From: Treponema sp.
GTDB taxonomy: Bacteria > Spirochaetota > Spirochaetia > Treponematales > Breznakiellaceae
Length of the DNA stretch: 14,731 nucleotides
Assembly (NCBI GenBank): GCA_031259515.1
Contig: JAIRLK010000226.1
Location: 1-14,731, forward strand
Direction of reading: 5' to 3'
Every line of letters starts with the position of its first letter. Positions within the stretch are counted from its first letter, which is position 1. Position numbers and translations under genes: made by a program. The notes beneath the pieces are model-generated. The model was not told the DNA's origin, searched no databases, and saw only the letters and a list, made by a program, of their open reading frames with translations. Positions 1 through 6,298 of the stretch are shown one piece after another.

Positions 1-31
1 AAGCATACTCTCTCCAAAAACCAGACATTTA

Positions 32-169
32 TTATGAGGCCGGCACCGATCTTGCGCATGGGAACAGGATGAGATTATTACCGGCATACCGCTTTTTACC
101 GTTTGAAGCGCCATAGGGATGGACATCTTCACTTCCACAAAACGGACATTTTAATGTTACTGCTACCAA
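32..169 (-). pseudogene. InsA-like N-terminal zinc-finger fragment of an IS1-type transposase, frameshifted
   Basis: Starting at a TTG (169-167), 6 nt after the ribosome-binding-like GAGGGG (181-176), the frame encodes 45 residues. Residues 7-12 are KCPFCG, followed by SEDVHPYG and then NGKKRY (23-28). This is the pattern of the IS1 InsA N-terminal zinc finger (CPxC, short loop, basic-aromatic RY, then a second Cys pair). The second pair is lost in this frame: residue 30 is Gly where Cys is expected, and the frame ends at TAA 34-32. Dropping one base at position 70 restores NNLSCSH, the expected second half of the finger, and that shifted frame stays open to the window edge. A single-base insertion plus a Cys-to-Gly change is the simplest reading. 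A different small zinc-finger protein is possible. Confidence 0.5.
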
Positions 170-195
170 AACTTTCCCCTCATAAAGTTTTGGTA
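164..195 (-). promoter_or_regulatory. Perfect 12-bp hairpin over the InsA-like translation start
   Basis: On the minus strand TACCAAAACTTT (195-184) pairs perfectly with AAAGTTTTGGTA (175-164) around an 8-nt loop ATGAGGGG (183-176). The loop holds the ribosome-binding-like GAGGGG, and the TTG start (169-167) lies in the distal arm. Folded RNA would block the start codon. Such a hairpin fits the known habit of insertion sequences of limiting transposase translation from read-through transcripts, though that role is inferred here. No T-tract follows, so it is not a terminator. Confidence 0.6.
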
Positions 196-196
196 T

Positions 197-226
197 AGTA
201 TATTCGCTTTCAGTATAATAAGTCTA
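197..226 (-). promoter_or_regulatory. Candidate promoter inside the IS end
   Basis: On the minus strand, TAGACT (226-221) and TATACT (202-197) are separated by 18 nt. They match the -35 consensus in 4 of 6 positions and the -10 in 5 of 6. The pair lies between the element terminus (236) and the InsA-like start (169), where IS1 elements carry their own transposase promoter. Read-through from the ribosomal cluster would also cross it. Confidence 0.4.
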
Positions 227-262
227 GCACATCACCGGCCACAGATCCATCGGCCCAATTTA

Positions 263-445
263 CTATGCGGGGCTTTTTTTTCCATGCTTTATTGCGGCTT
301 TGCAGATCTTACAAACTTTGATCTTTCGGTCGCCGGATTCTACCTCGTAGAGCAACTTGACGTTGCCCCTTTTGCAAACCGGACAATCACCCCTGCCGCG
401 GGAGGCCAATTCCCGAATTCCCTTTCCTCTATGCGCTTTGGACAT
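263..445 (-). CDS. Small basic four-cysteine zinc-ribbon-like protein, unknown function
   Basis: This 60-residue protein is not one I can name. Its cysteines form a C-x2-C-x20-C-x2-C pattern (C21, C24, C45, C48), typical of a zinc ribbon, with CPVC as the first knuckle. The first 19 residues (rich in K, R and G) and the tail (KHGKKSPA) are strongly basic, which suits nucleic-acid binding. It starts 21 nt after the rplQ stop with an AGGAG ribosome binding site, so it appears to be the last gene of the alpha section. That position hints at a role on the ribosome or with RNA polymerase, but this is inference. It does not match L36, L33, L32, L28 or L31 as I know them. The IS-like end begins 26 nt beyond its stop codon, so the coding region is intact. 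It could be a lineage-restricted ribosomal or assembly protein. Confidence 0.75.
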   Translation of the reverse strand: MSKAHRGKGIRELASRGRGDCPVCKRGNVKLLYEVESGDRKIKVCKICKAAIKHGKKSPA

Positions 446-466
446 TATGTTAACTCTCCTGAATTA

Positions 467-895
467 TTAATTCGCCGTTTTTTTGGCGGCGGCTTTTCGC
501 TCTTTTTTCGCTTTTTTCTCCGCCTTTTCAATATCCAGATGATAGTCAACCAACTCAAGGATGACTATTTCCGCCGCATCGCCGTACCGTTCCCCAAGTT
601 TGAGGATACGGGTATAACCGCCCGGCCTTTCCTTCATCCTGACCGCGATATTGGTGAACAGTTTCGCCACAATTCCCGCATCAAAGAGACGGCTCGAAAC
701 AATACGCCGGTTATGAACCGAATCAACCTTTGCCCGGGTAATGAGCTTTTCGGCGCTCCGCCTGATTTCCAGGGCCTTTGCCTTGGTAGTTTTGATTCGT
801 TCATACCTGAACAGGGAGGTCACCATATTTCTATGCAAGGCTTTCCGGTGAGCCGATGAACGTTCAAGGGGATTAAAGCCTCTTCTATGCTTCAT
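467..895 (-). CDS. rplQ: 50S ribosomal protein L17
   Basis: L17 sits near the outer end of the peptide exit tunnel on the large subunit. The N-terminus has the classic MKHRRG, then LERSSAHRKALHRNMVTSL (10-28) and ERIKTTKAKALEIRRSAEKLIT (32-53), the family core. The later GGYTRILKLGERYGDAAEIVILELV is also standard. A lysine/alanine-rich basic tail (about residues 123-142) follows and is variable in the family. The length of 142 is slightly above the usual 115-130 because of that tail. The start ATG lies inside the end of rpoA, giving an 11-nt overlap (885-895), which suggests translational coupling. It is followed by the small zinc-ribbon gene. Confidence 0.98.
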   Translation of the reverse strand: MKHRRGFNPLERSSAHRKALHRNMVTSLFRYERIKTTKAKALEIRRSAEKLITRAKVDSVHNRRIVSSRLFDAGIVAKLFTNIAVRMKERPGGYTRILKLGERYGDAAEIVILELVDYHLDIEKAEKKAKKERKAAAKKTAN

Positions 896-1961
896 CTTCT
901 TCTTCCTTTTGCTGGGGTTGTTGGGGTTGCGAGGAGGTAATCTTTACCGCGTTCTTCAATACATTAAGATCGGTTATCCCAAGGCCCAAATTCCATTCCT
1001 TCAATTTTTCCTTGATTTCCTGGAGGGATTTCTTACCAAAATTACGGGTCTTGGTAATATCATCCTCGGTCTTCCGCGTCAACTCTCCGATGGTCTTAAT
1101 ATTCGCGTTTTTAAGACAATTAGAGGATCGGACGGATAACTCCAATTCCTCCACCGGGGTATTGAGTATCTGACGAATCCGCTCATTCTCTTCGTCCAAA
1201 TCTTCATCAAATCCAAAGTTGTTTTCGTCAAAATTGATAAAAACCGAAAAATGATCTTTCGCAATCTTAGCGGCTTCAGCCAGGGCATCGTCAGGACGCA
1301 CGGTTCCGTCGGTCCATATCTCAAGGATGAGTTTGTCGTAATCACTACGCTGGCCGACCCGCGTGGGCTCTACAGCAAATTTTACCTTTTTTACCGGAGA
1401 AAAAATAGCGTCCATAGGGATAGTGCCGATAACCTCAACGTACTGTTCATTGACATCAGAGGGGACATAGCCACGATTCAGATCAATTTGAATCTCTAAC
1501 TCAACATGAGCATCGTCCATTAAGGTCATAATATGCTGACCAGCACTCATTACCTCCACTTCTCCGAGCCGCTCAAAGTCATTACTTTTTACATCCCGCC
1601 TTCCAGACCATTCATACAATAAGACAGTCTGCTCTACTTCCGGGGGAAGCCGCAGGCGCATCTGTTTGAGATTATTAATAACTTCCAGGGTATCTTCAAC
1701 GATATTCGGGATAGTCTCGAATTCACTGGAAATAATATGAGAAACTCCGCCGACATCATGCGAAGTAATCTTAACCGCCGTAATCGCATACCCCGGGATC
1801 GAAGAAAGAAGCACCCGCCGCAACGTATTACCAACAGTAGTCCCAAATCCCGGCTCAAAAGGAGCGGCGGTGAACTTACCATAATGCGGTCTCAGTTCAC
1901 CATGCTCAAAGGTGATGCCTTTGGGACGTTTAAATCCTATAAGCAGGTTCTTACGGGCCAT
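885..1961 (-). CDS. rpoA: DNA-directed RNA polymerase subunit alpha
   Basis: Alpha dimerises to nucleate assembly of core RNA polymerase, and its C-terminal domain contacts UP-element DNA and activators. The N-terminal domain covers about residues 1-240, with EPGFGTTVGNTLRRVLLSS (36-54) as the dimer-interface signature. An acidic linker (FDENNFGFDEDLDEENE, 244-260) leads to the C-terminal domain (about 265-330). In it, R278, N281 and K284 of SVRSSNCLKNANI match E. coli R265, N268 and K271, and NFGKKSL (307-313) matches the second DNA-contact loop. After about 333 there is an extra tail rich in Q, P and E ending EEEDEA, so the length is 358 against about 329 in E. coli. The gene lies 9 nt after rpsD and overlaps rplQ. 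Confidence 0.99.
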   Translation of the reverse strand: MARKNLLIGFKRPKGITFEHGELRPHYGKFTAAPFEPGFGTTVGNTLRRVLLSSIPGYAITAVKITSHDVGGVSHIISSEFETIPNIVEDTLEVINNLKQMRLRLPPEVEQTVLLYEWSGRRDVKSNDFERLGEVEVMSAGQHIMTLMDDAHVELEIQIDLNRGYVPSDVNEQYVEVIGTIPMDAIFSPVKKVKFAVEPTRVGQRSDYDKLILEIWTDGTVRPDDALAEAAKIAKDHFSVFINFDENNFGFDEDLDEENERIRQILNTPVEELELSVRSSNCLKNANIKTIGELTRKTEDDITKTRNFGKKSLQEIKEKLKEWNLGLGITDLNVLKNAVKITSSQPQQPQQKEEEDEA

Positions 1962-1970
1962 GGGAACTCC

Positions 1971-2606
1971 TTATTTAGAATAAAATTCGACGATCATCTG
2001 TTCTTTGACATCCAAAAGATCCGTTATATCACTGCGCCGCGGAGCGGCAAGAAATTTTCCCTTCATTCCATCAGGATCAAGATGAAGCCAAGGCATGACA
2101 CCGGACCTGCCGAATTCCTTAAGAGCTTCTTTAATAACCACCAGATTCTTACTGGGTTCTTTTATTTCTATAACATCTTCCGGTCTGGCCAAAAAAGAAG
2201 GAATATTCACTTGCCTGCCGTTTACCATAACATGACCGTGCAACACAAGCTGCCGGGCCTGGGACCGGCTTACCGCAAAACGCAAGCGGTATACAACATT
2301 ATCCAATCGCCGTTCCAAAAGCACAAAAAGGTTCTCGCCGGTAATGCCGGGCATACGCAACGCCCGTTCAAAGAACAAAAGGAACTGTTTTTCCTGCATA
2401 CCATAGATACGCCGGAGTTTCTGTTTTTCTCTAAGCTGAAGCCCATAATCCGACCGTTTTCCCGGACGGGCCTTAGGATCCTTGCCAGGAGCGGGTCGTT
2501 TCTTATTAATTGGACATTTATCGCTTTTGCAACGAGCGCCCTTGAGCATGAGTTTTTTCTGCTCCGTCCGGCACAACCGGCAAACCGGTCCTGTATACCT
2601 TGCCAT
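1971..2606 (-). CDS. rpsD: 30S ribosomal protein S4, zinc-binding form
   Basis: S4 is a primary 16S rRNA binder that starts small-subunit assembly; in E. coli it also represses the alpha operon. The 211-residue protein has the N-terminal domain and then an S4-type RNA-binding domain (ERRLDNVVYRLRFAVSRSQA, from about 98, through HGHVMVNGRQVNIPS, 124-137). The N-terminus keeps four cysteines, C9-x2-C12-x13-C26-x4-C31, the zinc site found in some bacteria and lost in others, including E. coli. It sits between rpsK (14 nt) and rpoA (9 nt), the usual alpha-operon position. Whether autoregulation by S4 holds here cannot be seen from the sequence. Confidence 0.99.
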   Translation of the reverse strand: MARYTGPVCRLCRTEQKKLMLKGARCKSDKCPINKKRPAPGKDPKARPGKRSDYGLQLREKQKLRRIYGMQEKQFLLFFERALRMPGITGENLFVLLERRLDNVVYRLRFAVSRSQARQLVLHGHVMVNGRQVNIPSFLARPEDVIEIKEPSKNLVVIKEALKEFGRSGVMPWLHLDPDGMKGKFLAAPRRSDITDLLDVKEQMIVEFYSK

Positions 2607-2620
2607 ACTTCCCTACCCCC

Positions 2621-3010
2621 TTAGATACGCCTGGTTTTCCGCGGCCTGCACCCGTTATGCGGAATAGGGGTAACATCATTGATCGATTTTACCTTTATCC
2701 CTAGAGCGCCAAGCTGCCGTATCGCCGATTCCCGGCCAATACCGGGGCCTTTAACATAGACGTGCACTTCCCTCAGTCCTACCTGTATCGCTTTCTGCGC
2801 CGCGGTTTCCGTGACGGTCTGAGCCGCAAAAGGAGTTGACTTCTTCGCACCCCGGAACCCAAGCCCGCCGGAACTCGCCCAGGAAACCGCGTTTCCCATG
2901 AGGTCGGTAATGGTTACTATCGTATTATTGAATGTAGCCTGGATATACACATTCCCTTCATATACAGACTTTTTTTCTTTTCGCTTCTTATTCTTGGTAT
3001 TAGCAGCCAC
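2621..3010 (-). CDS. rpsK: 30S ribosomal protein S11
   Basis: S11 lines the platform of the small subunit near the mRNA exit. The 129 residues carry the family features GNVYIQATFNNTIVTITD (19-36), SSGGLGFRGAKKSTPFAAQ (46-64), VKGPGIGRESAIRQL (86-100) and the conserved C-terminus DVTPIPHNGCRPRKTRRI (112-129). The Asn-Gly pair (119-120) is the site where isoaspartate forms in E. coli S11. The N-terminal 14 residues are lysine-rich. The gene lies 11 nt downstream of rpsM and 14 nt upstream of rpsD. Confidence 0.99.
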   Translation of the reverse strand: MAANTKNKKRKEKKSVYEGNVYIQATFNNTIVTITDLMGNAVSWASSGGLGFRGAKKSTPFAAQTVTETAAQKAIQVGLREVHVYVKGPGIGRESAIRQLGALGIKVKSINDVTPIPHNGCRPRKTRRI

Positions 3011-3021
3011 GCTTTCCTCCG

Positions 3022-3387
3022 CTACTTCTTCTTCCCGGCAACGGTCTTCTTCTTACCTTTCCGGGTACGGGCGTTTGTCCGGGTCCGTTGCCCACGCAAA
3101 GGCAGACCTTTACGATGCCTAAGGCCCCGGTAACAACCTATGTCCATGAGCCGTTTGATATTGAGGGCTATTTCAGTCCGCAAACGCCCTTCAACCTTAT
3201 ACTCGTTTTCAATGAGCTGCCGCAGTTCATTGAGCTCTTCCTGGGTAAGATCGTTGATGAGCCTATTGGGATCGATTTTGGCTTTTACACAAATCTCGCC
3301 GGCACTGGAACGGCCAATACCGAAAATATAGGTTAACGCAATATTTACATGTTTATTCGGCAGGTCAACCCCCGCAATACGTGCCAT
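3022..3387 (-). CDS. rpsM: 30S ribosomal protein S13
   Basis: S13 lies in the small-subunit head, contacts the P-site tRNA and forms bridges to the large subunit. The protein is 121 residues long, the usual length. It starts MARIAGVDLPNKHV, has the helix-turn GIGRSSAGEIC (23-33), and carries the signature GCYRGLRHRKGLPLRGQRTRTNARTRKG (84-111) followed by a basic tail that reaches toward the P site. It is 9 nt after rpmJ and heads the classic alpha block rpsM-rpsK-rpsD-rpoA-rplQ. Confidence 0.99.
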   Translation of the reverse strand: MARIAGVDLPNKHVNIALTYIFGIGRSSAGEICVKAKIDPNRLINDLTQEELNELRQLIENEYKVEGRLRTEIALNIKRLMDIGCYRGLRHRKGLPLRGQRTRTNARTRKGKKKTVAGKKK

Positions 3388-3396
3388 ACCCGCTCC

Positions 3397-3510
3397 CTAA
3401 CCTTGTTTTTGCTTATGCTTAGGATTCTGACAAATGATACGGATAATCCCGTTCCGCTTTATCACCTTACATTTATCACAAATAGGCTTTACACTGGTTC
3501 GGACTTTCAT
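3397..3510 (-). CDS. rpmJ: 50S ribosomal protein L36, zinc-binding form
   Basis: Reading ATG at 3510-3508 to TAG at 3399-3397 gives 37 residues: MKVRTSVKPICDKCKVIKRN, then GIIRIICQNPKHKQKQG. This is L36, a small zinc-ribbon protein that organises 23S rRNA near the L7/L12 stalk base. The zinc ligands C11, C14, C27 and H32 are all present, so it is the zinc-dependent paralogue. A GGGAG ribosome binding site lies 8 nt ahead. It follows secY after a 177-nt gap that holds a promoter candidate, and precedes rpsM by 9 nt. The infA gene that often comes just before rpmJ is absent. Confidence 0.97.
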   Translation of the reverse strand: MKVRTSVKPICDKCKVIKRNGIIRIICQNPKHKQKQG

Positions 3511-3610
3511 CCAACATTCTCCCTTTTCCAAAACGATACAATCCCGGGATTATCGCCCAAGGATACTTCTTAGTTAAACCGACAGCTCTCAAATAGATCG
3601 GTAGCTTTCT

Positions 3611-3640
3611 ATTAAATCACACTTCACTCTGCTTTGCCAA
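3611..3640 (-). promoter_or_regulatory. Candidate sigma70-type promoter for the rpmJ-alpha section
   Basis: On the minus strand, TTGGCA (3640-3635) and TTTAAT (3616-3611) are separated by 18 nt. Each matches its consensus (TTGACA and TATAAT) in 5 of 6 positions. Transcription would start near 3604 and leave an untranslated leader of about 95 nt before rpmJ at 3510. It lies in the largest gap of the cluster, between secY and rpmJ, where an internal promoter would make biological sense. The element was found by eye only. Confidence 0.5.
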
Positions 3641-3668
3641 GGGGGTATGGAACCCTCCACAGGGCAAA
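3633..3668 (-). repeat. Inverted repeat just after secY
   Basis: On the minus strand TTTGCC (3668-3663) can pair with GGCAAA (3638-3633), and inside it GGGT (3655-3652) with ACCC (3646-3643) around a 5-nt loop. The two stems are separated by unpaired bases. No T-run follows, so this is not a classical intrinsic terminator. The right arm overlaps the -35 candidate at 3635-3640. Confidence 0.35.
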
Positions 3669-3687
3669 CCCGGAACTTTCGCCTATC

Positions 3688-5016
3688 CTATAAATTCCGT
3701 CCCCGCAGATGTCCTCTTTTGGTTAACCCACTGTGGTGATGCATCTTGAGAAGAGCCTCAACCTGGCTCATCGTATCCAAGTCAACCCCAACCAAAATCA
3801 ATAAGGATGTCCCGCCCATCAGATAAGATATTGACGAGGGGAAATTGAACAGTTGCTGAATAATGGTCGGCAATACCGCGATGACCGCTAAATACATTGA
3901 ACCGGGCAGTACGATGCGATTTAGAATTTTAGTCAGGTATTCTTCTATCCGTTCTGTCCTGATACCCGGAATAGAACCACCATTCTCCCTGATATTCTTG
4001 GCAATTTCTATGGGATTCAGACTCACCTGGGTATAGAAATAGGCGAAGAAAATGATGAGTAAAACATACAGGACAGTATAGAGCAATCCCGAGGGGCTCA
4101 AGGCCCGGGAAACCGCCGCAAGCCATGCCACATTCCCGCCTATTGTTGACGCAATCTGCAAAGGGAATGTCAAGATAGACGAGGCAAAGATGACCGGTAT
4201 AACCCCCGACGGGTTAATCTTAAAGGGGATGTATGTACTCTGAGCGCCGTACATGCGCCTGCCGACCACCCGCTTGGCGTAATGGACCGGAATCTTGCGC
4301 TGCCCTTGCTGCTCAAACACCACCAACGCCACCACCGCCACAAACATGACAAAAACCACTATTACAAAGACAAGATTGAGATCCCCGTTCCGTACCCGGC
4401 CAAAAAGTTCCCAGAGAGCCTGGGGAAGCCGGGCCACGATACCGGCAAAGATAAGCAGGGAAATCCCGTTCCCTATACCCCGCTTGGTGATCTGTTCACC
4501 CATCCACATAAGAAACATAGTCCCTGTGGTAACCGTAAGCATAGCAATCAAGGTGAAAGGAACCATGCCTATACTCAGGAGGTTATCTACGCTCCGGGAA
4601 ATACTTTGGGCATATTGGGTAACCGCGAAAGACTGAATAAGGCAGACTGCCACCGTCCCTATACGCTGATAACCCTGTATCTTTTTCCTGCCACCGTCTT
4701 CCTGAGAAATCTTCTTTAACTTGGGAAACACAATGAGCAGAAGCTGCATGATGATGGACATGGAAATATAGGGCATGATCCCCAGCATGAACACCGAGAA
4801 GTTGGAGAAAGCGCCGCCGGCAAAGAAGTCAAGGTAATCGACAATGGCGTTTCCCGAATTCTGCTGAGAAAGAAAATAGGCGTTTAATTCCCGGATATTG
4901 ATCCCGGGTATAGGCAAAACCGCACCTAAGCGAAAAACAATCAACATCACCGCCGTGAAGAAAATACGTTCCCGCAACTCTTTGACTCTAAAAATACCGA
5001 CTAATGGATTAGCCAT
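3688..5016 (-). CDS. secY: Preprotein translocase subunit SecY
   Basis: SecY forms the inner-membrane channel of the Sec translocon with SecE and SecG and works with SecA and the ribosome. The length of 442 matches the family, and about ten hydrophobic helices are visible, the first near 18-37. Signatures include GGAFSNFSVFMLGIMPYISMS (67-87, TM2 region), GIGNGISLLIF (180-190), GQRKIPVHYAKR (238-249), KINPSGVIPVIFASS (266-280), and NPIEIAKNIRENGGSIPGIR (334-353) leading into the cytoplasmic loop used by SecA and ribosomes. The tail LTKRGHLRGRNL is also typical. It is the last gene of the spc section, 22 nt after rplO. The adk and map genes that follow secY in many bacteria are missing here. 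Confidence 0.99.
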   Translation of the reverse strand: MANPLVGIFRVKELRERIFFTAVMLIVFRLGAVLPIPGINIRELNAYFLSQQNSGNAIVDYLDFFAGGAFSNFSVFMLGIMPYISMSIIMQLLLIVFPKLKKISQEDGGRKKIQGYQRIGTVAVCLIQSFAVTQYAQSISRSVDNLLSIGMVPFTLIAMLTVTTGTMFLMWMGEQITKRGIGNGISLLIFAGIVARLPQALWELFGRVRNGDLNLVFVIVVFVMFVAVVALVVFEQQGQRKIPVHYAKRVVGRRMYGAQSTYIPFKINPSGVIPVIFASSILTFPLQIASTIGGNVAWLAAVSRALSPSGLLYTVLYVLLIIFFAYFYTQVSLNPIEIAKNIRENGGSIPGIRTERIEEYLTKILNRIVLPGSMYLAVIAVLPTIIQQLFNFPSSISYLMGGTSLLILVGVDLDTMSQVEALLKMHHHSGLTKRGHLRGRNL

Positions 5017-5038
5017 GCGACATTCCTCTCACTGCGTC

Positions 5039-5539
5039 TTAGGTTAAAGGGACATCCGGACCCTCAGATGCGGCGGCAACCGTTCCACCGGCCTTTTCTA
5101 TCTTTTCTTTAGCCGAATTCGATATCAAATCGACGTTGAATTTGAGCTTCCTGGTAAATTCCCCATCTCCAAGGATTTTAACCGGCGCCTGCATCCGCTT
5201 AACCACACCTTCCTTCAAAGTCCCTTTAATAAGTCCTTTGCGAATCAGCGTAACCGTATCCACGGTTTCCCCATCTTCATACCGCTTCTCAATTTCCCCC
5301 AGGTTCACTATCTGGAAAACTTTCTTAAAGGGATAGTTGGAAAAACCCCGCTGGGCGAGCCGCCGGTACAGGGGCATCTGCCCCCCTTCAAAGCCTATAT
5401 ACGTTTTACCGCCGGAACGAGATTTCTGCCCTTTATTGCCTTTACCCGCAGTGGTCCCGCGCCCAGAACCCTGCCCCCGGCCCACGATACGTTTCCGTTT
5501 ATTCGCGCCTTCGGGGGCATGCAAATTAAAATCATGCAT
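5039..5539 (-). CDS. rplO: 50S ribosomal protein L15
   Basis: L15 is a late-assembly large-subunit protein whose long N-terminal extension threads into 23S rRNA. Residues 1-66 show it: the MHDFNLHAPEGANKRKRIVG start, GRGQGSGRGTTAGKGNKGQKSR (20-41) and FEGGQMPLYRRLAQRGF (50-66), all glycine- and arginine-rich as in the family. The globular part follows and ends at about KAGGTVAAASEGPDVPLT. The length of 166 exceeds the 144-150 usual in E. coli-type L15, mainly through a longer C-terminal part. It lies between rpmD (23 nt) and secY (22 nt). Confidence 0.98.
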   Translation of the reverse strand: MHDFNLHAPEGANKRKRIVGRGQGSGRGTTAGKGNKGQKSRSGGKTYIGFEGGQMPLYRRLAQRGFSNYPFKKVFQIVNLGEIEKRYEDGETVDTVTLIRKGLIKGTLKEGVVKRMQAPVKILGDGEFTRKLKFNVDLISNSAKEKIEKAGGTVAAASEGPDVPLT

Positions 5540-5562
5540 TCGTTAAACTCCTTTCGAACGCC

Positions 5563-5754
5563 TTAATAGTTCGAAACTTCTTCCACCGAAACCAGGTGGG
5601 AAACAACCCGGATCATCCCCTCGATCACCGGGGTTACCTCATGTTCCCTGGCAGACCCAATCTTCCGCAAGCCCAGACACCGCACCGTGGCCCGCTGTTT
5701 AGGGAGGGAACCGCTCAGGCTGCGAACCAAACGGACTTTTATCTTCTTCACCAT
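5563..5754 (-). CDS. rpmD: 50S ribosomal protein L30
   Basis: This 63-residue protein is the bacterial short form of L30, a large-subunit protein near the 5S rRNA side. It starts KKIKVRLVRSLSGSLPKQRATVRCLGLRKIG, the standard L30 pattern in which a short beta strand leads into a helix with Q-x-A-T-V-x-x-L-G-L. The remainder ends in a VSHLVSVEE strand. It lies 2 nt after the rpsE stop and before rplO, the normal spc position. Some bacteria lack L30, so its presence here is informative. Confidence 0.97.
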   Translation of the reverse strand: MVKKIKVRLVRSLSGSLPKQRATVRCLGLRKIGSAREHEVTPVIEGMIRVVSHLVSVEEVSNY

Positions 5755-5756
5755 AT

Positions 5757-6290
5757 CTACCCCCAGAATTCCTTCAGGGATTTGCCCCGGTTTTTGGCAA
5801 TTACCTTAGCATCCATGAGCTTGCTAATACAATCAAACGTCGCCTTGACCACATTGTACTGGCTTGAAGCGCCTATGGACTTACTAAGTACATCCGTTAC
5901 CCCACCGGCTTCCATGATGGCCCGCACCGGCCCGCCGGCGATGATACCGGTCCCCGAACAGGCGGGCTTGAGCAGGACCCGGGAAGCCTTGAAAAGGCCG
6001 GTAATCTCATGAGGGATAGTCCCGTTTTTAACCGGAAGATCCACCAGGCTCCGCTTGGCCTTATCAATACTCTTGCGGATCGCTTCGGAAACATCGTTAG
6101 CCTTCCCAAAACCATAACCCACTTTACCCTTCCGATCTCCTACCACCGTAAGAGCGGAAAAGGAAAAACGGCGGCCTCCCTTGACCACCTTAGCGGTCCG
6201 GTTAAGCTTTACCAGTTTTTCTACAAATTCCTTTTCTTTCTCAGAAAAATTCCTGTCCCTATTCCTCTCTCTATCCCGTGCGTGATCCAT
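5757..6290 (-). CDS. rpsE: 30S ribosomal protein S5
   Basis: S5 lies at the mRNA entry side of the small subunit and influences decoding fidelity. The 177-residue protein has the double-stranded-RNA-binding-like N-domain, KLNRTAKVVKGGRRFSFSALTVVGD (28-52), and the C-domain signature ASRVLLKPACSGTGIIAGGPVRAIMEAGGV (102-131). A charged 14-residue leader (MDHARDRERNRDRN) precedes the core. T32 stands where E. coli has the V of NRVSK, in the loop where spectinomycin-resistance changes are known. Whether this affects drug binding is unknown, and Thr may simply be normal for this lineage. Neighbours are rplR (8 nt) and rpmD (2 nt). Confidence 0.99.
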   Translation of the reverse strand: MDHARDRERNRDRNFSEKEKEFVEKLVKLNRTAKVVKGGRRFSFSALTVVGDRKGKVGYGFGKANDVSEAIRKSIDKAKRSLVDLPVKNGTIPHEITGLFKASRVLLKPACSGTGIIAGGPVRAIMEAGGVTDVLSKSIGASSQYNVVKATFDCISKLMDAKVIAKNRGKSLKEFWG

Positions 6291-6298
6291 TCCGCCCC

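Larger units (their letters stand above)
1..236 (-). mobile_element. IS1-family-like insertion sequence, one end, apparently degenerate and cut by the window edge
   Basis: Read on the minus strand, the element would begin at base 236 with GGTGATG (236-230), which matches the first seven bases I recall for the IS1 terminal inverted repeat (GGTGATGCTGCC...). A CTTA match follows at a similar distance. An InsA-like zinc-finger coding start lies 67 nt inside the end, close to the spacing in IS1. The opposite end is outside the window, so length, target duplication and the second orf cannot be judged. The coding frame seems broken, so this copy is probably inactive. It lies 26 nt past the last gene of the ribosomal cluster and in the same orientation. 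The family call rests on the terminus plus the protein start, not on a full transposase. Confidence 0.55.

Noticed and set aside
1..6. ATG at 6-4 after GGAGAG, as the start of another gene
   Set aside because: Only two codons are in the window, so nothing can be claimed.
237..262. Possible terminator after the small zinc-ribbon gene (GGGCC ... GGCC)
   Set aside because: The stem is only about 4 bp with a long loop and no T-run follows. The IS end begins at once, so any original terminator may have been displaced.
284..859. Open plus-strand frame of 191 codons
   Set aside because: It lies opposite the small zinc-ribbon gene and rplQ, has no recognisable domains, and is a shadow of well-supported minus-strand genes.
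1737..2624. Open plus-strand frame of 295 codons
   Set aside because: It is antisense to rpoA and rpsD. The translation shows low-complexity, reverse-complement-like composition and no family match.
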